Positions 7,085 to 10,686 of a DNA stretch of 10,686 nt are shown in pieces. Origin of the DNA: Bacteroidales bacterium (GTDB lineage: Bacteria > Bacteroidota > Bacteroidia > Bacteroidales > UBA932); assembly GCA_024401915.1 (NCBI GenBank), contig JAKSKA010000032.1:1-10686 (forward strand), in the 5' to 3' direction. Position 1 is the stretch's first letter. Each line of letters begins with the position of its first letter. The notes under the pieces were generated by a model. That model searched no databases and was not told the DNA's origin. It saw nothing but the letters and a program-made list of their open reading frames with translations. Both the position numbers and the translations under genes were made by a program.

Positions 7085-7948
7085 CTAAACGTGCGTGGTC
7101 AGCAGGCAGGCCTTGCCGTCCGGTACTATCTCGAGATTGCCATCGCCGGCGGGCACGAGTATCGCTCCGCCTTCGCTGATGGACAGGCACTCGCCGCTTT
7201 CCGATTTCACGACGGCGCTGCCGTGGCAGCAGATGAGGATGACGAAGTCGCCGCAGCCGCCGGTGGCGAAGCTGAACGCCTTGGTGAGATCGAGCACGGA
7301 AGTGGTGAAGAGGGGGCAGCTGACCACCTCCACGTTTTCGTCCGTGCGCCTTTCGTAGCTTGTCCTGTAATCAGGGTACACGGTGTAGTCTATCGCGTCC
7401 TTCGCTTCCTGGGTGTGGAGCTGGCGGGGCTTACCGTCAAGGCCGGGACGCCCGTAGTCGTAGATGCGGTAGGTGATGTCGGAGGTCTGCTGGATCTCCG
7501 CGATGCGGCAGCCGCCGCCTATTGCGTGGATGCGGCCGGCGGGGAGGAAGAACACGTCCCCTTCGCTCACCGGATAATCCGCCAGCACGTCGACTATCTT
7601 GTCTTCCTCGACAAGCCGCACGTACTCTTCGGAATCTATCTTTTTCTTCAGGCCGCTCAGCAGATGCGCGTCCCCGGAGGTGCCGATGACGTACCACATC
7701 TCCGTCTTGCCCTTGCAGTTATGGCGCCGCGCCGCGAGCTCGTCGTTCGGGTGGACCTGGATGCTGAGGTCCTTCTTCGCGTCGATGAACTTGATGAGGA
7801 GCGGGAACTGTCCGGGATAGAGGTCAGTTATTCTTTTTCCCTTTTCCGGGCCTTCCGCCACGATGGACTCGTTTCCCGGGACGCCTGAAAGCACCCAGCT
7901 TTCCGTGCCCCATACCATCGTCTTCAGTATTGGTTCGAACCTGTACAT
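7085..7948 (-). CDS. manA: Type I mannose-6-phosphate isomerase, compact form
   Basis: The enzyme interconverts mannose-6-phosphate and fructose-6-phosphate, linking mannose use to GDP-mannose and glycan synthesis. The 287-residue cupin has the type I zinc ligands Q64 and H66 (SIQVHPND), E83 (GKTEMWYV) and H141 (LPAGRIHAIGGG), plus the active-site arginine segment QQTSDITYRIYDYGRPG (153-169). It is shorter than the roughly 320 residues I recall for Bacteroides homologues: the stretch between KTMVWG and ESWVLSGV (residues 9-23), and the segment before FPLLIKFID (48-56), appear to lack surface loops. The first 41 codons overlap the 3' end of rnr in another frame. The start at 7948 is nonetheless supported by the family-typical N-terminus FEPILKTMVWG. 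A 3-nt gap separates it from rsgA. Activity is likely because all metal ligands remain. Confidence 0.9.
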   Translation of the reverse strand: MYRFEPILKTMVWGTESWVLSGVPGNESIVAEGPEKGKRITDLYPGQFPLLIKFIDAKKDLSIQVHPNDELAARRHNCKGKTEMWYVIGTSGDAHLLSGLKKKIDSEEYVRLVEEDKIVDVLADYPVSEGDVFFLPAGRIHAIGGGCRIAEIQQTSDITYRIYDYGRPGLDGKPRQLHTQEAKDAIDYTVYPDYRTSYERRTDENVEVVSCPLFTTSVLDLTKAFSFATGGCGDFVILICCHGSAVVKSESGECLSISEGGAILVPAGDGNLEIVPDGKACLLTTHV

Positions 7949-10271
7949 TTTCTATTTCTGTTTCAATCAATTCATAATCTATGATACGCTGCTCGAGATT
8001 GGCGTTCTTGACACGTATCCTTACCCTGTCTCCGAGCCTGTACTTGCGTCCTGTGCGTCTTCCGTTGAGGCAGTAATGGCTTTCGTCGAAATCGAAGAAG
8101 TCGGAGCGTATCTCCCTCAGCGGGATCATTCCTTCGATATGGTTCTCGTCCGTCTCCACGTACATTCCCCATTCGGTGATTCCGGACACGGCCCCGTCGT
8201 ATTCGCAGCCTATCTTGTCCTGCATAAACTCGACGAGCTTGTATTTCACGCTCGTGCGCTCGGCGTCGGCCGCAACCAGCTCGCGTGCTGATGCGTACTT
8301 GCACTCGTCTTCGTACCTGTCCGTGTTCTGGCTTTCCGCGCCGGCGAGATACATCGACAGCAGCCTGTGGACCATAGTGTCGGGATAGCGGCGTATAGGG
8401 GAGGTGAAGTGGGTGTAGAACTTGAATGCAAGGCCGTAATGGCCGATGTTTTCGGTGGAATACACGGCTTTGGCCATCGACCTCAGGGCCAGGTTCTCGA
8501 AGGCGGTGAACTCCGGCTTGCCCTTGGCTTCGCTGAGGAGTGTCCTGAGAGACTCGGCAGCGTTCTTGCCGTTGCCGGTGGAGCCCATCTTGTATCCGAA
8601 TGTGTCCGCAAAGCCGCGCAGACCCTGGAGTTTCTCTTCGTTCGGCTCGCCGTGGACACGGTAGATGAAGGTCTTGGCATTCTTCGCCTGGACTGCGTTC
8701 ATCTGCCCTCCGGTGGCGATGAATTCCGCCACGGTCCTGTTGGCGAGGAGCATAAACTCCTCGATCAGCCAGTTGGCCTCCTTGGACCAGTGCTGATATA
8801 CGCGGACCGGCTTGCCCGTTCCGTCCACCTCGACCTTCATTTCGGGACGGTCGAAGTTGATTGCGCCCGCCTTGAAACGCTTCTCCTTCAGCGTCGCCGC
8901 CATATCATTCAGCCTGAGGATGGCCTGTTTCAGTTCTTCGGAGCAGTCCGGAAGGGGTTTCGGGACAGCCGTCGACTGAGAGGGAGCAGCGGAGCTTGTG
9001 ACGCTGCATCGAGTTGTCAGGTCCACCCTGGAGACCGTGCCGCTGCATTGAGTTGCCAGGTCCACTCCGGAGACCGTGCCACCCTCGGCAACGTAAGAGG
9101 GGGGACCCGTCAGGGTGGGGTCGACGCAGTCGACGTCTCCGGAGTGGAGCCTGGCAACGGCAGCGGCGGAACCGACGTCGCCAGGTTGGATCCTGGCAGC
9201 GGCAGCGTCTCCGCCGTGGGCCGGATCACCAACCGTAGCGGCGGAACCGTTTCCGGCCCCCGCTTCAATTATGCTCTGTGCTCCGTCGTAATCGAAACGG
9301 TAGTCGGAATTGATTACGGTGCGCCCGATCCACCGGGACTTGATTTCGGCCTTGGGCGAAAGTTCGAAGACCACCGAAAAGCAGAGTTTGTCCTCGCCCG
9401 GACGGAGTGAGCAGAGCTTGTTGCAGAGATTCTCCGGGAGCATCGGGACGGTGCGGTCGACGAGATAGACGGAAGTGCCGCGGGTGCGGGCCTCCTGGTC
9501 CACAGGGCTTCCCGGCTTCACGTAATAGGACACGTCGGCAATGTGGACGCCGACCTCGTAGTTACCGTTCTCGAGGGGACGGAACGACAGGGCGTCGTCG
9601 AAGTCCTTCGCATCGGCAGGATCTATCGTGAAGGTCAGCGTGGACCTGAAATCCTTGCGGCCCTTGAGGTCAGCGGGCGTGATCTTCTCGGAAATCGAGT
9701 CCGCTGCGTTCTCCACTTCGGGCTCGAAGCGGTAAGGCAGATTGAACTCGGCGAGAATGGCGTGCATCTCCGTTTCGTTCTCCCCCGGCACCCCGAGCAC
9801 ATCCACGATGTGGCCGGCGGGATTGGTTTCCCCACGGTCCCAGGAATCGACCACGGCAGCGACCTTCATACCCCTCTTCGCTCCGAGAGCAGCCGAGGCT
9901 TCGGCATCCACTTCGATGTCGTAGGGCATCGACTTGCTCTGCATCAGAACCCAGCCCTGGGCTCCGACATTATGGTAGATACCGACGAAAGGACGGTTGG
10001 AGCGTTCTATGATTTCGACGACCTCGCCTTCGCTGCGGGCTGACGAACTCTTCGGCTTTCTGACGGCAACCCTGACGGTATCGCCGTCGAGGGCGTGGCG
10101 GGTTTTCGAAGCCTTGACGAAGACGTCATCCTCCAGGCCTTCGACTATGACGAAGATGAAGCCTTCCCTGGTCATCTGGACCCGGCCTACATACTGGGGA
10201 TATATCGTTTTTCCCGACGTCCTGCGCCTTTTCTGCATCGGCGCACGCCTTTTTTCTTTATTTCTTTTCAT
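7824..10271 (-). CDS. rnr: Ribonuclease R (RNase II family) with an in-frame repeat-rich insertion
   Basis: RNase R is a processive hydrolytic 3'-to-5' exoribonuclease that degrades structured RNA and takes part in rRNA and tmRNA quality control. Numbering from ATG at 10271 (815 aa): a lysine/arginine-rich N-terminus (1-22), cold-shock domain(s) (about 23-160, with DDVFVKASKTRHALDGDTV), the RNB catalytic domain (about 205-640) with the metal-binding aspartates in TIDPADAKDFDDA (D217, D223, D225, D226) and FTSPIRRYPDTMVHRLL near 622-638, an S1 domain (about 690-770), and a basic tail ending PGKGKKNN. The winged-helix domain that often precedes the cold-shock domains is absent. About 104 residues (339-442) interrupt the RNB domain; see the repeat entries. 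The start is uncertain: TTG at 10280 lies in the promoter -7 box, ATG at 10271 would give an almost leaderless mRNA, and ATG at 10238 (804 aa) gives a 35-40 nt leader with AAGG. The 3' end overlaps manA by 125 nt. Confidence 0.93.
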   Translation of the reverse strand: MKRNKEKRRAPMQKRRRTSGKTIYPQYVGRVQMTREGFIFVIVEGLEDDVFVKASKTRHALDGDTVRVAVRKPKSSSARSEGEVVEIIERSNRPFVGIYHNVGAQGWVLMQSKSMPYDIEVDAEASAALGAKRGMKVAAVVDSWDRGETNPAGHIVDVLGVPGENETEMHAILAEFNLPYRFEPEVENAADSISEKITPADLKGRKDFRSTLTFTIDPADAKDFDDALSFRPLENGNYEVGVHIADVSYYVKPGSPVDQEARTRGTSVYLVDRTVPMLPENLCNKLCSLRPGEDKLCFSVVFELSPKAEIKSRWIGRTVINSDYRFDYDGAQSIIEAGAGNGSAATVGDPAHGGDAAAARIQPGDVGSAAAVARLHSGDVDCVDPTLTGPPSYVAEGGTVSGVDLATQCSGTVSRVDLTTRCSVTSSAAPSQSTAVPKPLPDCSEELKQAILRLNDMAATLKEKRFKAGAINFDRPEMKVEVDGTGKPVRVYQHWSKEANWLIEEFMLLANRTVAEFIATGGQMNAVQAKNAKTFIYRVHGEPNEEKLQGLRGFADTFGYKMGSTGNGKNAAESLRTLLSEAKGKPEFTAFENLALRSMAKAVYSTENIGHYGLAFKFYTHFTSPIRRYPDTMVHRLLSMYLAGAESQNTDRYEDECKYASARELVAADAERTSVKYKLVEFMQDKIGCEYDGAVSGITEWGMYVETDENHIEGMIPLREIRSDFFDFDESHYCLNGRRTGRKYRLGDRVRIRVKNANLEQRIIDYELIETEIENVQVRTNTEDDGMGHGKLGAFRRPGKRVHRGGRPGKGKKNN
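9003..9080 (-). repeat. Tandem repeat, two 39-bp units (A 9003-9041, B 9042-9080)
   Basis: Two adjacent 39-bp units match at 35 of 39 positions, differing only at unit positions 8, 15, 25 and 27. Each starts GCTGCAT and ends GAGACCGTGCC on the plus strand. Thirty-nine is a multiple of three, so the duplication kept the rnr frame and encodes the GTVSxVDLxTxCS pair. Each unit is also partly palindromic around the sequence CAGGTCCAC. Confidence 0.92.
9052..9158. repeat. 23-base inverted repeat inside rnr (arms 9052-9074 and 9135-9158)
   Basis: GTTGCCAGG + TCCACTCCGGAGAC at 9052-9074 is the exact reverse complement of 9135-9158 apart from one extra G at 9149. In the rnr mRNA the arms could form a 23-bp stem with a single bulge around a 60-nt loop. 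The outer units A and D are complementary at about 19 of 23 positions in the same register, so the whole block 9003-9214 is a nested imperfect palindrome. Confidence 0.9.
9131..9214 (-). repeat. Tandem repeat, two 42-bp units in opposite orientation to the 39-bp pair (C 9131-9172, D 9173-9214)
   Basis: The units begin CGACGTC and share 29 of the first 35 positions; the last seven diverge. Forty-two is again a multiple of three, encoding the paired AAAARIQPGDVGS / AAAVARLHSGDVD peptides. Unit D contains a perfect 6-bp-arm palindrome, GCCAGG...CCTGGC (9180-9197). Both units are reverse-complement relatives of the 39-bp units: C of B, and D, less exactly, of A. Confidence 0.85.
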
Positions 10272-10277
10272 AAAACG

Positions 10278-10285
10278 CAAATATA
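10278..10285 (-). promoter_or_regulatory. Probable -7 element of the rnr operon promoter
   Basis: TATATTTG on the minus strand at 10278-10285 is identical to the -7 boxes upstream of rpsO and the EF-hand gene. No TTTG lies 19-21 nt upstream, so the -33 element is weak or absent. The predicted start site is at about 10271-10274. That coincides with the ATG at 10271, so either the mRNA is almost leaderless or translation begins at ATG 10238. Confidence 0.5.
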
Positions 10286-10479
10286 ATAAGAATCCTCTGC
10301 ATTTCTATCTGAATCGACACCAAAACAATATGTGGAACGACACAGGGCGATAAAACCCGGAACACACCGCAGGGCGTTTCCGGTCGTTATCGCGAAACCA
10401 GGTATGAAATGACAAGTCAAGCGCCTGCGCAGAGGTGATGTGGACTCTGGCTCGGCTTTTCAGAGCAAAAATGGCTTAT

Positions 10480-10519
10480 TCTCTCTGATTTTTAACAATT
10501 CTGGTGAAAATCAGAGAGA
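10480..10519. repeat. 13-bp perfect inverted repeat with 14-nt centre
   Basis: TCTCTCTGATTTT (10480-10492) and AAAATCAGAGAGA (10507-10519) are exact reverse complements. One wobble and one A-T pair can extend the stem inward to 15 bp. A related smaller palindrome, AATCA-CTC-TGATT, follows at 10529-10541, and CTCTG...CAGAG (10445-10465) precedes it. No T-run follows on either strand, so it is not a standard terminator. It could be a protein-binding operator, an RNA hairpin or part of a dispersed repeat. Confidence 0.8.
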
Positions 10520-10638
10520 TATTGGCAAAATCACTCTGATTATTTGGTAAGCAGGCAATCTTGAGGACCCGGAGAATCAGCTAAAGGCTCTGACACGCCC
10601 CGGTGATATCGCCACCGACAGACACACCGCCCTCCTCC

Positions 10639-10673
10639 GGGGCGCTGCCCCTTCAGGGGGACTCTGCCCCCTG
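10639..10673. repeat. Two adjacent GC-rich hairpins
   Basis: GGGGC-GCT-GCCCC (10639-10651) is followed by CAGGGGG-ACTCTG-CCCCCTG (10654-10673), with 5-bp and 7-bp perfect stems. A further CGGTG...CACCG pair lies at 10601-10617. Similar G/C-run palindromes often mark intergenic repeats or transcript ends. The gene they would belong to is beyond the right edge. Confidence 0.6.
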
Positions 10674-10686
10674 CCCCGCCCCCCGC

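Larger units (their letters stand above)
8946..9257 (-). other. In-frame insertion of about 104 codons within the RNB domain of rnr
   Basis: The flanks read as normal RNase R: INSDYRFDYDGAQSIIEAG before, and SEELKQAILRLNDMAATLKE after. In the Bacteroidales and E. coli homologues I remember, the two are joined by a short linker. The inserted stretch has no Phe, Trp or Met and one Lys near its end, and is rich in Gly, Ala, Ser, Thr, Val and Asp. It contains duplicated peptides GTVSGVDLATQCS / GTVSRVDLTTRCS and GDAAAARIQPGDVGS / AAAVARLHSGDVD. It is probably disordered and exposed. The reading frame is kept throughout with no stop codon. Boundaries are accurate to perhaps ten codons. Confidence 0.8.
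10286..10686. other. Gene-free region upstream of rnr
   Basis: No open reading frame here has both a credible start and recognisable content. The stretch moves from AT-rich near rnr, through a zone of CTCTG/CAGAG inverted motifs (10430-10545), to a very GC-rich right end with palindromes. The only open frames are a 36-codon GTG frame at 10440-10550 and a partial frame entering from the right edge on the minus strand; both have repeat-like sequence. It probably includes 5' regulatory DNA for rnr and a noncoding repeat module. Confidence 0.6.

Noticed and set aside
6230..7888. A 552-codon open frame on the plus strand opposite rsgA and manA
   Set aside because: It is antisense to two fully recognisable enzymes, has no domain I know, and GC-rich codon usage keeps complementary frames open. 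The plus-strand frames at 2338-3681, 3739-4803 and 4821-6005 are dismissed for the same reason.
9003..9214. CRISPR array or insertion sequence inside rnr
   Set aside because: The units are directly adjacent without unique spacers, switch orientation, and contain no transposase; the block keeps an open coding frame. It is a repeat insertion, not CRISPR or a classical IS.
8946..9257. rnr as a pseudogene broken by the insertion
   Set aside because: The frame is uninterrupted from the N-terminus to the basic tail, and all RNB catalytic and S1 features are present on both sides.
10272..10280. TTG start for rnr at 10280
   Set aside because: The TTG is part of the predicted -7 promoter element, so it would not be present in the transcript from that promoter.
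10438..10550. Small open frames on the plus strand: a 16-residue ATG frame at 10438-10488 and a 36-residue GTG frame at 10440-10550
   Set aside because: They lie in the inverted-repeat cluster, have no recognisable product or promoter, and are within chance length. A leader-peptide role cannot be supported without a downstream plus-strand gene.

Overview
The window looks like a GC-rich chromosomal segment from a member of the Bacteroidota, most likely Bacteroidales. Three things point there. Three upstream regions carry the Bacteroidota sigma -7 element TAnnTTTG, each time as the identical octamer TATATTTG. Start codons mostly lack Shine-Dalgarno sequences and follow AT-rich leaders. The proteins (S15, RsgA, the manA product, RNase R, a DinF-type MATE) read as Bacteroidales types. 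I cannot name a genus.

Every gene I can support lies on the minus strand, so transcription runs from high to low coordinates. From 10686 down to about 10286 is a gene-free stretch holding a 13-bp perfect inverted repeat, related CTCTG/CAGAG motifs and GC-rich palindromes. It is followed by five genes packed with overlaps or 2-3 nt gaps: rnr (RNase R), manA (mannose-6-phosphate isomerase), rsgA (30S maturation GTPase), a DinF-type MATE transporter, and rlmN (23S rRNA/tRNA adenine-C2 methyltransferase). This looks like one operon read from a promoter near 10280. A promoter overlapping the 3' end of rlmN then drives a 744-residue EF-hand membrane protein of unknown function. Next comes rpsO (S15) with its own promoter and a short structured leader, then a strong intrinsic terminator, then pnp (polynucleotide phosphorylase), which runs off the left edge.

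Most of the genes concern RNA turnover and ribosome maturation: two 3'-to-5' exoribonucleases (RNase R and PNPase), S15 and RsgA for the 30S subunit, and RlmN for the 50S peptidyl-transferase centre. The sugar isomerase, the transporter and the EF-hand protein are embedded among them.

The most unusual feature is inside rnr. Its RNB catalytic domain carries an in-frame insertion of about 100 residues. The DNA of this insertion is a nested repeat: a 39-bp tandem pair, a spacer, and an opposite-facing 42-bp tandem pair, with the inner units complementary over 23 bases. It resembles a palindromic repeat element that has entered a reading frame. Also notable are a 125-nt out-of-phase overlap between rnr and manA, and the EF-hand/four-helix membrane protein.
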